Source: Candidatus Anaerobutyricum avicola (GTDB lineage: Bacteria; Bacillota; Clostridia; Lachnospirales; Lachnospiraceae). From it: a stretch of DNA of 42,998 nt. The DNA lies in assembly GCA_019113845.1 (NCBI GenBank), contig DXGQ01000020.1, positions 1 to 42,998 of the forward strand. Direction: 5' to 3'. Below the pieces are notes generated by a model. It was not told the DNA's origin and did not search any database. It saw only the letters and a list, made by a program, of their open reading frames with translations. Position numbers and translations under genes: made by a program. Below are positions 8,017-15,724 of this stretch, one piece after another. Numbering within the stretch: the stretch's first letter is position 1; each line of letters opens with the position of its first letter.

Positions 8017-8274
8017 ATGAGGCAGATGAGCCAGGCAAAGGTGGACAGACAGAAAGAATATAAAAGGAATCGCAAAAAGATCATAGCAAAGGAAAAGAGA
8101 AAGAGCAGGGCAGTCAAATGGATTGGCTACCTGTGTCTGGTCTGTGTGATCGGCGGCGTGGGATTTTCTTTTTATCAGAAGTTTAATCCGGCGCCGGAGG
8201 AGAATTCCAGCGCCTTTTATAATCTGATCGCGACCGACAGCTACGGTATTCTTGACCCGTCGCTGTCAGAATAA
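8017..8274 (+). CDS. Small single-pass membrane protein, unknown function
   Basis: This 85-residue protein has a very basic N-terminus (residues 1-38, rich in Lys and Arg), one membrane segment (about 39-58, WIGYLCLVCVIGGVGFSFY) and a short acidic tail. The charge distribution predicts the N-terminus inside. I do not recognise the family. The start is uncertain: ATG 8017 and ATG 8026 are in frame and neither has a strong ribosome site. A clean promoter sits 27 bp upstream, which supports expression. It precedes dnaE with a 213-bp gap and no obvious terminator. Confidence 0.65.
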   Translation: MRQMSQAKVDRQKEYKRNRKKIIAKEKRKSRAVKWIGYLCLVCVIGGVGFSFYQKFNPAPEENSSAFYNLIATDSYGILDPSLSE

Positions 8275-8404
8275 CATTTGCAAAGGACGCGCCCGAACCG
8301 CTGTTTTTCGCAGCCTGTCTGGGTGCAGATGGATGCATATCCGCTCTGAAATACCTGCGTAAAAAGTTTCTGATTCACTGGCAGGATTCAGGGCGGATTC
8401 TTTT

Positions 8405-8470
8405 ACAACATAAGAGGAATAAAACCACAACATAAGAGTGATAAAACCACAACGTAAGAGTGAAAAAGAA
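8405..8470 (+). repeat. Three tandem 22-bp repeats in front of dnaE
   Basis: Three head-to-tail copies begin at 8405, 8427 and 8449. Copies 1 and 2 share ACAACATAAGAG followed by an ATAAAACC end; copy 3 has one change (ACAACGTAAGAG) and a diverged end that runs into the dnaE ribosome site. The period of 22 bp is close to two helical turns. The remaining gap from 8275 holds no gene or clear terminator. Confidence 0.85.
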
Positions 8471-8487
8471 CACAGGAGGTGGATTGG

Positions 8488-11400
8488 TTGGCGTTTACAC
8501 ATTTGCACGTGCATACGGAGTATAGTTTGCTGGACGGTTCCAGTAAGATCAGTGAACTTCTGCCCCGGGCGAAGGAGCTGGGCATGGACAGTCTGGCGAT
8601 CACGGACCACGGGGTGATGTACGGTGTGATAGATTTTTATAAAAAGGCAAAGGAGGTGGGCATCAAGCCCATTCTCGGCTGCGAGATTTATGTGGCGCCC
8701 GGTTCCCGGTTTGACAGGGAGCAGAGCCGCGGGGAGGATCGTTATTATCATCTGGTTCTACTGGCAGAGAATAATCAGGGATATAAGAATCTCATGAAGA
8801 TCGTCACCCGGGGATTTACGGAGGGGTATTATTACCGTCCGCGGGTGGATTATGAGATACTGGAGAGATACCATGAGGGGATCATCGCGCTGAGCGCCTG
8901 CCTGGCAGGAGAGATTCCCAATAAGATATTAAAGGAAGATTATGAGGGCGCCAGAGAGGCGGCCAGGAAGATGAACGCGCTGTTTGGTCCGGGGAACTTT
9001 TTCCTGGAACTGCAGGATCACGGGCTGCGGCAGCAGACACAGGTGGATTCTGTCATCATGCGGATGTCCAAAGAGCTGGATATCCCGCTGGTGGTCACCA
9101 ATGATGTGCATTATATCAGGGAGGAGGACGCTGTCCCACACGATATCCTGCTCTGTATCCAGACGGGGAAGCTGGTCACGGATAAGGACCGGATGCGGTA
9201 CGAGGGCGGTCAGTTTTTCTTAAAGTCAGAAGAGGAGATGCAGAAAGTATTTCCGTATGCCAGAGAGGCGATGGAGAATACGCACAAGATTGCGGAACGC
9301 TGTAATGTGGAGATCGTCTTCGGGGAGCAGAAGGTGCCGAAGTTTGATGTGCCGGAAGGATACGATGCATTTTCTTATCTGAAAGAACTGTGCGAAAAAG
9401 GTCTTGTCAAACGGTATGGGGACCCGCCGCCGGAGGAATTGAAAGAACGTCTGGCGTATGAACTTGACACGATCAAGAATATGGGATATGTGGATTACTT
9501 CCTTATTGTATGGGATTTTATCCGTTTCGCCAAAAGTCAGGGGATCGCCGTGGGGCCGGGGCGTGGATCCGCGGCGGGGAGTATCGTGTCCTACTGTCTG
9601 GAGATCACAAATATCGATCCGATTCGATATCAGCTGATCTTTGAGCGTTTTTTAAATCCGGAGCGTGTATCCATGCCGGATATAGATATCGACTTCTGCT
9701 ATGAGAGACGGCAGGAGGTCATTGATTATGTATATGAAAAATATGGCAAGGACAAGGTGGTGCAGATCATCACCTTCGGTACGATGGCCGCCCGCATGGC
9801 GGTGCGTGATGTGGGCCGCGCCATGAATATCCCGTATGCGCAGGTGGACAAGGTGGCGAAAATGATCCCGATGGAGCTGGGGATCACCATTGAAAAAGCG
9901 TTAAAACATAATCCGGAACTGCGCCAGGCTTATGAGGCGGATGAGGTGACGAAGAATCTGATCGACATGTCCATGCGTCTGGAAGGGCTGCCGAGACACA
10001 CGTCCATCCACGCCGCCGGCGTGGTGATCGGCTCGGAGCCGCTGGACGAGTTTGTGCCGCTTTCCCGTGGCGCGGATAATGTCATCACGACTCAGTTTAC
10101 CATGACGACCATTGAGGAGTTGGGACTTTTAAAGATGGATTTCCTCGGCCTTCGGACGCTGACGGTGATTCAGGATGCCGTCCGCATGGTGGAAAAAAAG
10201 ACCGGACAACCGCTGGATATCAACGCCATTGATTACAACGACGCGGCTGTCTATGAGATGATCGGGCAGGCGAAGACGGAGGGTGTGTTCCAGCTGGAGA
10301 GCGCGGGCATGAAGTCTTTCATGCGGGAGTTAAAACCGGGTAATCTGGAAGATATCATCGCCGGGATCTCCCTTTACCGTCCGGGACCGATGGATTTTAT
10401 CCCGAAATATATCAAGGGAAAAAATAATAAAGAGAGCATCCGTTACAGCTGCCCGGAGCTGGAAGAGATTCTGGAGCCGACGTACGGGTGTATCGTCTAT
10501 CAGGAGCAGGTCATGCAGATCGTCATGAAGCTTGCCGGTTATACCCTTGGGCGAAGCGACCTGGTGCGCCGTGCCATGTCGAAGAAAAAGGCGGATGTGA
10601 TGGCGAAGGAGCGGGCAAACTTTGTTTACGGTAACGAGGAAGAGGGTGTGGAAGGCTGCATCAAACGGGGGATTCCCGAGGATGTGGCGAACCATGTGTT
10701 TGATGAGATGATCGATTTCGCGAAGTACGCCTTCAATAAATCGCATGCGGCTGCCTACGCGGTGGTGGCCTACCAGACGGCCTGGCTGCGCTGCCATTAT
10801 CCGATGGAATTTATGGCTGCGCTTCTGACTTCCGTGATCACGAACCCGAAGAAGATCACAGAGTATATCAACACCTGCCGGAGCATGGGCATCCGGATCC
10901 TGCAGCCGGACATCAACGAGGGGGAGAGTGGTTTCTCCGTTTCGGGAGATGCCATCCGCTATGGTCTCTCTGCTATCAAGAGCCTCGGAAAAAATGTCAT
11001 TGACGCCATGATCGAGGAGCGGGAAGCCCACGGCAAGTACAAAAACCTCAAAGACTTTATGGAAAGACTCACATCGAAAGAGATCAATAAGAGAACGATC
11101 GAGAATCTCATCAAGGCGGGAGCGCTGGACAGTCTGGGGGCGACGAGACGGCAGCTGATGATGGTGTATGCTTACGTTCTCGATGAAGTGAGCCGGGAAA
11201 AGAAAGAAAATATTACGGGGCAGATGTCTCTGTTTGATTTCTTTTCGGAGGAAGAAAAAAAGGAATACGAAATCCAGTATCCGGATGTGGGAGAGTTTGA
11301 GATGTCCCAGAAGCTGGCTTTTGAGAAGGAAGTGCTGGGAATTTATGTGAGCGGACACCCGCTTCAGGACTATATGGCGTCCATGGAGAAGCAGATTACA

Positions 11401-11970
11401 GCAAAAACCACGGATTTTGAGCCGGACGAGGAGAGTGGTCTGGCTGTGGTGAAGGACGGACGTAATTATATTGTGGGTGGATTGATTTCAAACGTAACGG
11501 TAAAACTTACCAAAACGAATCAGAATATGGCGTTTATTACGCTGGAGGACCTGTATGGTACGGTGGAGGTGATCCTTTTCCCGAGGGACTATCAGAAGTA
11601 CCGGGATCTGCTGGTCATGGATACCGGGGTCTATGTGAGAGGACGGGCTTCCGTCTCGGAGGAGAATGGCAAGCTGGTGGCGGAGACGGTCATCGCCATG
11701 GATCAGGTTCCGAAGGAAGTATGGATCCAGACGCCGAATATCGGATATTTTCAGGAAAAACAGGAGATGCTCTACGATGTGATACGCCGACATCCGGGGG
11801 AGCAGGGCATCGTCATTTATTCCAGAGAAGAAAAGGCGGTAAAGCGGCTGCCGTCTTATGAAAATATCTCCGGAGACGCCGTCTCTCTGGGAGAACTCCG
11901 GGAATTGTTCGGCGAAAAAAATGTAAAGCTTGTTGAGAAGAGTATTGAAAAATTCCACAAAAAGAGATAA
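8488..11970 (+). CDS. dnaE: DNA polymerase III alpha subunit (DnaE)
   Basis: This is a replicative-type C-family DNA polymerase of 1160 residues. The N-terminal PHP domain starts with HLHVHTEYS (residues 4-12) and keeps the family's metal-binding histidines. The polymerase palm carries the catalytic aspartates in PDIDIDF (D398, D400, D402), preceded by the GPGRGSAAGS loop. A helix-hairpin-helix region and a C-terminal OB fold (around VGGLISNVTVKLTK) follow. The start is a TTG at 8488: AGGAGG (8474-8479) overlaps the in-frame GTG at 8479 and is spaced 8 nt from the TTG. There is no Pol C-type exonuclease insertion. In low-GC Gram-positives PolC is usually the main replicase and DnaE extends primers; PolC would lie elsewhere. 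Confidence 0.97.
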   Translation: MAFTHLHVHTEYSLLDGSSKISELLPRAKELGMDSLAITDHGVMYGVIDFYKKAKEVGIKPILGCEIYVAPGSRFDREQSRGEDRYYHLVLLAENNQGYKNLMKIVTRGFTEGYYYRPRVDYEILERYHEGIIALSACLAGEIPNKILKEDYEGAREAARKMNALFGPGNFFLELQDHGLRQQTQVDSVIMRMSKELDIPLVVTNDVHYIREEDAVPHDILLCIQTGKLVTDKDRMRYEGGQFFLKSEEEMQKVFPYAREAMENTHKIAERCNVEIVFGEQKVPKFDVPEGYDAFSYLKELCEKGLVKRYGDPPPEELKERLAYELDTIKNMGYVDYFLIVWDFIRFAKSQGIAVGPGRGSAAGSIVSYCLEITNIDPIRYQLIFERFLNPERVSMPDIDIDFCYERRQEVIDYVYEKYGKDKVVQIITFGTMAARMAVRDVGRAMNIPYAQVDKVAKMIPMELGITIEKALKHNPELRQAYEADEVTKNLIDMSMRLEGLPRHTSIHAAGVVIGSEPLDEFVPLSRGADNVITTQFTMTTIEELGLLKMDFLGLRTLTVIQDAVRMVEKKTGQPLDINAIDYNDAAVYEMIGQAKTEGVFQLESAGMKSFMRELKPGNLEDIIAGISLYRPGPMDFIPKYIKGKNNKESIRYSCPELEEILEPTYGCIVYQEQVMQIVMKLAGYTLGRSDLVRRAMSKKKADVMAKERANFVYGNEEEGVEGCIKRGIPEDVANHVFDEMIDFAKYAFNKSHAAAYAVVAYQTAWLRCHYPMEFMAALLTSVITNPKKITEYINTCRSMGIRILQPDINEGESGFSVSGDAIRYGLSAIKSLGKNVIDAMIEEREAHGKYKNLKDFMERLTSKEINKRTIENLIKAGALDSLGATRRQLMMVYAYVLDEVSREKKENITGQMSLFDFFSEEEKKEYEIQYPDVGEFEMSQKLAFEKEVLGIYVSGHPLQDYMASMEKQITAKTTDFEPDEESGLAVVKDGRNYIVGGLISNVTVKLTKTNQNMAFITLEDLYGTVEVILFPRDYQKYRDLLVMDTGVYVRGRASVSEENGKLVAETVIAMDQVPKEVWIQTPNIGYFQEKQEMLYDVIRRHPGEQGIVIYSREEKAVKRLPSYENISGDAVSLGELRELFGEKNVKLVEKSIEKFHKKR

Positions 11971-12014
11971 TATGACAAGTGAGGGATCGGATGGATTTTC
12001 CAGACGTCCGGTTT

Positions 12015-12023
12015 TGCTACACT
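12015..12023 (+). promoter_or_regulatory. Extended -10 promoter of pfkA
   Basis: TG at 12015-12016 followed one base later by TACACT (12018-12023) forms an extended -10 element. The -35 region is poor. The start would be about 36 nt upstream of the gene. A near-palindrome, CCAGACGTCCGG (12000-12011), lies just before it. Confidence 0.45.
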
Positions 12024-12065
12024 GTTTAATTTAAGGGAATACACTGAATTTATGGAGGTTAATTT

Positions 12066-13058
12066 ATGGGTAAGACGAGTGCAGTAGACACAATTGGTAT
12101 TTTAACAAGCGGCGGCGATGCATCCGGTATGAATGCAGCCATCCGTGCCGTGGCAAGAACCGCATGGGACAGAGGAGTTAAAGTAAAGGGCATCAGACGT
12201 GGATACAGCGGTCTGCTCAATCGTGAGATTTTTGATATGGACAGAACTTTCACCGGAGATATCATTTCCAGAGGTGGTACCGTACTTTTCACCGCAAGAT
12301 GTGAGGAGTTCAAACAGGAAGAATATCAGAAAAAGGCAGCGGACATTCTTCGTGAAGAGGGAATTGACGGTCTGGTCGTTATCGGCGGAGACGGTTCCTT
12401 CCGCGGTGCGCAGAAGCTGGCAGCGCACGGTGTGAATACGGTTGCTCTTCCGGGAACCATAGACTTGGATATCGCCTGTACAGAGTACACGATCGGTTTC
12501 GATACCGCCGTTAACGTAGCGATGGAAGCGATCGACAAGATCCGTGATACTTCCACCTCTCATGAGAGATGCTCCATCGTTGAGGTTATGGGAAGAAATG
12601 CCGGATACATTGCTCTCTGGTGTGGTATCGCAGCGGGCGCCGAGGATATCATCATTCCGGAACGTTTTGACGGCAACAGACCAAAACTGGAAGCAAAACT
12701 GATCGACAGCATCCTGGAGAAAAAGGCTCTCGGAAAGAAACATCATCTGATCATCAACGCAGAGGGTATCGGACATTCCTACGGTATGGCAAAACGTATC
12801 GAGCAGGGAACCGGTGTGGAGACAAGAGCAACGATCTTAGGTTACATGCAGAGAGGTGGAGCTCCTACAGCAAAAGACCGTGTATATGCTTCTTACATGG
12901 GAGCACTGGCTGTGGATCTGCTTTGCGCAGGCGCAACAAACCGTGTCGTAGGATACAGAAATGGTCAGTACATTGACTACGATATCGAGGATGCGCTTGG
13001 TATGTCCAAAGACGTGGATGAATACGAATTCCAGATCGCACAGGTACTGGGTAAATAA
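12066..13058 (+). CDS. pfkA: ATP-dependent 6-phosphofructokinase
   Basis: This enzyme phosphorylates fructose 6-phosphate to the 1,6-bisphosphate in glycolysis; it has 330 residues, near the bacterial norm of ~320. The nucleotide loop ILTSGGDASGMNAAIR lies near the N-terminus. GGDGSFRG has Gly where pyrophosphate-dependent enzymes have Asp, so ATP is the expected donor. The catalytic loop reads PGTIDLDI (129-136): the base Asp133 and Asp135 are kept, but the usual Asn between them is Leu134. Pro in the usual GGDAPGMN is also replaced by Ser. MGRNAGYIA and QRGGAPTAKDR are further family motifs. TATGGAGG precedes the start. Codon use is biased towards frequent codons, fitting high expression. 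Confidence 0.95.
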   Translation: MGKTSAVDTIGILTSGGDASGMNAAIRAVARTAWDRGVKVKGIRRGYSGLLNREIFDMDRTFTGDIISRGGTVLFTARCEEFKQEEYQKKAADILREEGIDGLVVIGGDGSFRGAQKLAAHGVNTVALPGTIDLDIACTEYTIGFDTAVNVAMEAIDKIRDTSTSHERCSIVEVMGRNAGYIALWCGIAAGAEDIIIPERFDGNRPKLEAKLIDSILEKKALGKKHHLIINAEGIGHSYGMAKRIEQGTGVETRATILGYMQRGGAPTAKDRVYASYMGALAVDLLCAGATNRVVGYRNGQYIDYDIEDALGMSKDVDEYEFQIAQVLGK

Positions 13059-13104
13059 TCCGGCGTCGGAACAGAAGTATCGTAAAAGTTCATAAATGCA
13101 AAAG

Positions 13105-13165
13105 AAGGCTGTTTGCACCGAAGGAGAGCCGGGTGATTCCGGATCTTTCAGTGAGACAGCCTTTT
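13105..13165. terminator. Bidirectional terminator between pfkA and the alcohol dehydrogenase
   Basis: AAGGCTGT (13105-13112) pairs with ACAGCCTT (13156-13163), with an inner CCGG/CCGG stem. T4 follows on the plus strand and TTCTTTT on the minus strand. It can end both convergent genes. A second hairpin (CGGCGGG/CCCGCCG, 13207-13224) lies closer to the dehydrogenase stop but lacks a T-run. Confidence 0.75.
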
Positions 13166-13257
13166 GATATGTGGACTGCATGCACCGGACACAGCAAATG
13201 TATCGTCGGCGGGGATACCCGCCGGTTCACCGTTTACCGGCAGGCACGGCAGTAAAA

Positions 13258-14388
13258 TTATGCCGTGATCTCAAGAGAGTGCCGTAAGATAGCGGCGATG
13301 GCGTCCCGGTCGATGGCAAACGGATAGGTGGCGAGTTTGGAGGCATTGGCCATGACATTATCTGCATAGAGAGAAAGATCTGCCTCGGAAATGCGCACCG
13401 GGCCGAGAATCTTTGCCAGGAAGGCGCCAAAGTCTTTCGTGGAGTCAAAGCCCAGCAGAGAGAGTACGCGGTCTGTGTCTTCCGGCCGGTTCTTCGCATA
13501 CTCCTCCATGTAGGCAGCCAGAAAGATACCGCAGGCTTTTCCGTGCGGCACACCGTGATTGTAGGTGATCTCGTAGCTCAATGCATGCGGCAGAGAGGTG
13601 CTGGTCTGCGCGATGGCCATACCGGCTACGGTGGAGGCGAGCATCATGGTCTTAAAGTCTTCTTCGGTCAGCAGGTCGGAAGGAGCGGTCTCCGGGTGTT
13701 CCGCAATCTTTGTGAGAGCCGGGACGATCTTTTTCCAGAGTGTCAGTCCGTACTCGGAAAACATGTGATTATATACATTTGCCTTCACATGGAGACGGCT
13801 TTCCACACAGTGTGCCAGCGCGTCCACGGCAGTGTTGATCAGAAGATGCCCGCTGGCGGAGGCCAGGTACTTTCCGTCCACGAGAGCCAGTTCCGGATAG
13901 ATATTGTAACTGATACTCTTTTTGGTCTTAAACGCATGGCGGGTCAGCACGGCGTTTGGCGTCACCTCAGAACCGGTACCGCAGGTAGTCGGTACCGCGA
14001 TGACCGGCAGAGCGGTAAGCTCTTTTGACTTATACAGACAGTCGGCGTCCTCCTGAGGGTTGGCAATGAGCAGAGCGATGGCCTTGGCGGCATCCAGAGG
14101 AGAGCCGCCGCCGATGCCGATGACGACATCCGCCCGGAATGCCTTCCCTTCCTCTGCGGCAGCTGCCACGGTCTCCACGGAAGGATTTTCCTCAATATCA
14201 TCATAGATCATGTACGGAACCTCCGCAGCCTGCAGCACGGAAAGAACATCCTGCAGAGAGCCATTAGCCCGGGAGGAATGCTTTCCGGTGACGATCAGAG
14301 CCCTTGTCCCGAAGGAAAGCAACTCCTTCTGATGATTCCGGACACAGTCTTTTTCAAGATAAACTTTTGTCGGAGCAAAAAATTGCAT
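13258..14388 (-). CDS. Iron-containing (class III) alcohol dehydrogenase
   Basis: This is a 376-residue NAD(P)-dependent dehydrogenase of the Fe-ADH family. The coenzyme-binding loop is GIGGGSPLDAAKA. The metal-binding region includes DALAHCVES (Asp and His) and the signature HALSYEITYNHGVPHGKACG with two further histidines. Members interconvert alcohols and aldehydes, for example 1,3-propanediol, butanol or lactaldehyde; the substrate cannot be fixed here. The ATG at 14388 has AAAGGAAG upstream; the open frame extends 31 codons further but across the promoter. It is convergent with pfkA and divergent from rpe, with a 549-bp regulatory interval between. Confidence 0.92.
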   Translation of the reverse strand: MQFFAPTKVYLEKDCVRNHQKELLSFGTRALIVTGKHSSRANGSLQDVLSVLQAAEVPYMIYDDIEENPSVETVAAAAEEGKAFRADVVIGIGGGSPLDAAKAIALLIANPQEDADCLYKSKELTALPVIAVPTTCGTGSEVTPNAVLTRHAFKTKKSISYNIYPELALVDGKYLASASGHLLINTAVDALAHCVESRLHVKANVYNHMFSEYGLTLWKKIVPALTKIAEHPETAPSDLLTEEDFKTMMLASTVAGMAIAQTSTSLPHALSYEITYNHGVPHGKACGIFLAAYMEEYAKNRPEDTDRVLSLLGFDSTKDFGAFLAKILGPVRISEADLSLYADNVMANASKLATYPFAIDRDAIAAILRHSLEITA

Positions 14389-14424
14389 AAAACTTTCTTC
14401 CTTTCCTAAACATAAGATACAGCC

Positions 14425-14433
14425 ATTATAACA
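14425..14433 (-). promoter_or_regulatory. Extended -10 promoter of the alcohol dehydrogenase gene
   Basis: On the minus strand, TGT followed by TATAAT occupies 14433-14425. The -35 is weak. The RNA would start near 14418, giving a leader of about 30 nt. Confidence 0.65.
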
Positions 14434-14474
14434 CATCCTGCCGGGGAAGACACCGGAAATCCACCACGAAAGAT

Positions 14475-14490
14475 AGTTCATTTCTGAACT
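14475..14490. promoter_or_regulatory. Palindromic operator candidate
   Basis: AGTTCA (14475-14480) and TGAACT (14485-14490) are perfect inverted repeats around TTTC. The site lies between the divergent dehydrogenase and rpe promoters, 42 bp from the former -10 box and 25 bp from the latter -35 box. It does not match the Rex consensus. Confidence 0.4.
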
Positions 14491-14514
14491 TTCTGTGATT
14501 TTGTGATTTTCGAC

Positions 14515-14542
14515 TTGCAGTATCGATGATTTATGTTATGAT
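14515..14542 (+). promoter_or_regulatory. Promoter of the rpe transcript
   Basis: TTGCAG (14515-14520), a 16-bp spacer and TATGAT (14537-14542). The start near 14549 gives an unusually long leader of about 390 nt that contains the hairpin and the three repeats. Confidence 0.65.
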
Positions 14543-14556
14543 GATACAGGGCTCAG

Positions 14557-14594
14557 AAAGTCCATCTTCCATGCTTGCATGGAAAGATGACTTT
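14557..14594 (+). promoter_or_regulatory. Strong hairpin at the 5' end of the rpe leader
   Basis: AAAGTC...CCATGC (14557-14574) pairs almost perfectly with GCATGG...GACTTT (14577-14594), about 17 bp with one offset bulge. It starts about 8 nt from the predicted transcript start and directly precedes the first 110-bp repeat. It has no T-run after it, so it is not an ordinary terminator. Confidence 0.6.
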
Positions 14595-14920
14595 GGGACC
14601 CGCCCGAACATGAGCGGGGAGCTCGGAAGAGCGGAACGCGAATGGGCGGAGGATTGCGGGAGCATGGAATGCGGAGCAATCCGTGTATCATCATAGAGAG
14701 GGATGGGACCCGCCCGAACATGAGCGGGGAGCTCGGAAGAGCGGAACGCGAATGGGCGAAGGATTGCGGGAGCATGAAATGCGGAGCAATCCGTGTATCA
14801 TCATAGAGAGGGATGGAGCCCGCCCGAACATGAGCGAGAAGCTCGGAAGAGCGGAACGCGAATGGGCGGAGGATTGCGGGAGCATGGAATGCGGAGCAAT
14901 CCGCTTATTATCACAGGGAA
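14595..14920 (+). repeat. Three tandem 110-bp structured repeats in the rpe leader
   Basis: Copies begin at 14595, 14705 and 14815 with an exact 110-bp period and few substitutions; copy 3 diverges after about 14900. Each copy can fold. In copy 1, CCGCCC (14600-14605) pairs with GGGCGG (14644-14649), enclosing GCTC-GGAA-GAGC with a GNRA loop (14621-14632). Then GGATTGC (14651-14657) pairs with GCAATCC (14676-14682) around an inner GCAT/ATGC stem. Each copy also holds a 28-codon frame starting MSGELGRAERE (copies 1 and 2) or MSEKLGRAERE (copy 3). The first two end in TAG, while the third is open into rpe. None has a ribosome site before its ATG. Origin and function are unknown. Confidence 0.9.
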
Positions 14921-14937
14921 GGAAAAGGGGTATAAAT

Positions 14938-15600
14938 ATGAAATCAAAAGAGTTTATTCTGGCGCCGTCCATTTTATCCGCAGATTTCACGAATCTGGGG
15001 AGAGATGTGATCACTGCGGTGGAGGCAGGAGCACAATATATACACATTGACGTGATGGACGGAATGTATGTTCCGCAGATTTCTTTCGGAGGACCGGTCA
15101 TCAAGGCGCTGCGGCCGTTCACGGATGCCGTGTTTGACGTGCATATGATGGTGGAAGAGCCGGGAAGGTATGTGGAGGAATACGCCCGCCTGGGAGCGGA
15201 TATCATCACGGTGCACGCGGAAGCCTGCAAACATCTGGACAGAGTGATCCAGCAGATCAGGGCGTGCGGAAAGAAGGCTGCGGTTGCTCTCAATCCGGCG
15301 ACGCCGCTCAGTGTCCTCGATTACGTGCTGGAGGAGATCGACATGGTGCTGCTCATGACAGTGAATCCGGGATTTGGCGGACAGAAATACATTTCCTACT
15401 GCGACGAAAAGATCCGCGCCCTTCGCGCGATGATCGATGAGCGGGGACTGGACGTCAGGATTGAGATAGACGGAGGAGTGAAAGCATCCAATATAAAACG
15501 GCTGGCGGACTGCGGTGTCGATATTTTTGTGGCAGGCTCCGCGGTCTTTGAGGGAGATATCACAGCAAATATGAAAGAGATCATGGAGCAGCTTGACTGA
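14938..15600 (+). CDS. rpe: Ribulose-phosphate 3-epimerase
   Basis: This enzyme interconverts ribulose 5-phosphate and xylulose 5-phosphate in the pentose phosphate pathway. The 220-residue TIM barrel shows all family motifs: APSILSADF at the N-terminus, HIDVMDG (metal ligands), VHMMVEEP, VNPGFGGQ (phosphate loop) and EIDGGV. The ATG at 14938 follows AAGGAAAAGGGG at normal spacing. The frame is open a further 85 codons upstream through the third 110-bp repeat, but the extension has no family similarity and is taken as leader. The long repeat-bearing leader is the unusual feature and suggests post-transcriptional control. Confidence 0.96.
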   Translation: MKSKEFILAPSILSADFTNLGRDVITAVEAGAQYIHIDVMDGMYVPQISFGGPVIKALRPFTDAVFDVHMMVEEPGRYVEEYARLGADIITVHAEACKHLDRVIQQIRACGKKAAVALNPATPLSVLDYVLEEIDMVLLMTVNPGFGGQKYISYCDEKIRALRAMIDERGLDVRIEIDGGVKASNIKRLADCGVDIFVAGSAVFEGDITANMKEIMEQLD

Positions 15601-15724
15601 AAATATTTTCGGAGAGACTCTGTCAGACAGAGACAGAATCTGCTGCCGGAGCCTTTGATAAAGCTGTTTCAGAGGGCGGTGCGGCTGCCTGTGGAAGGAA
15701 TAAAGAAAAGAGAGGTAAGAAAAA

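Noticed and set aside
8405-8470. CRISPR-like short repeats before dnaE
   Set aside because: Copies are head-to-tail with no spacers and only three are present.
10330-11358. 342-codon minus-strand frame opposite dnaE
   Set aside because: Antisense shadow of dnaE with no ribosome site or recognisable domain.
13207-13224. CGGCGGG/CCCGCCG hairpin as terminator of the dehydrogenase
   Set aside because: No T-run on the minus strand; the stem at 13105-13165 is a better candidate.
14595-14920. CRISPR array in the rpe leader
   Set aside because: Repeats are 110 bp, contiguous and without unique spacers, and no cas gene is present.
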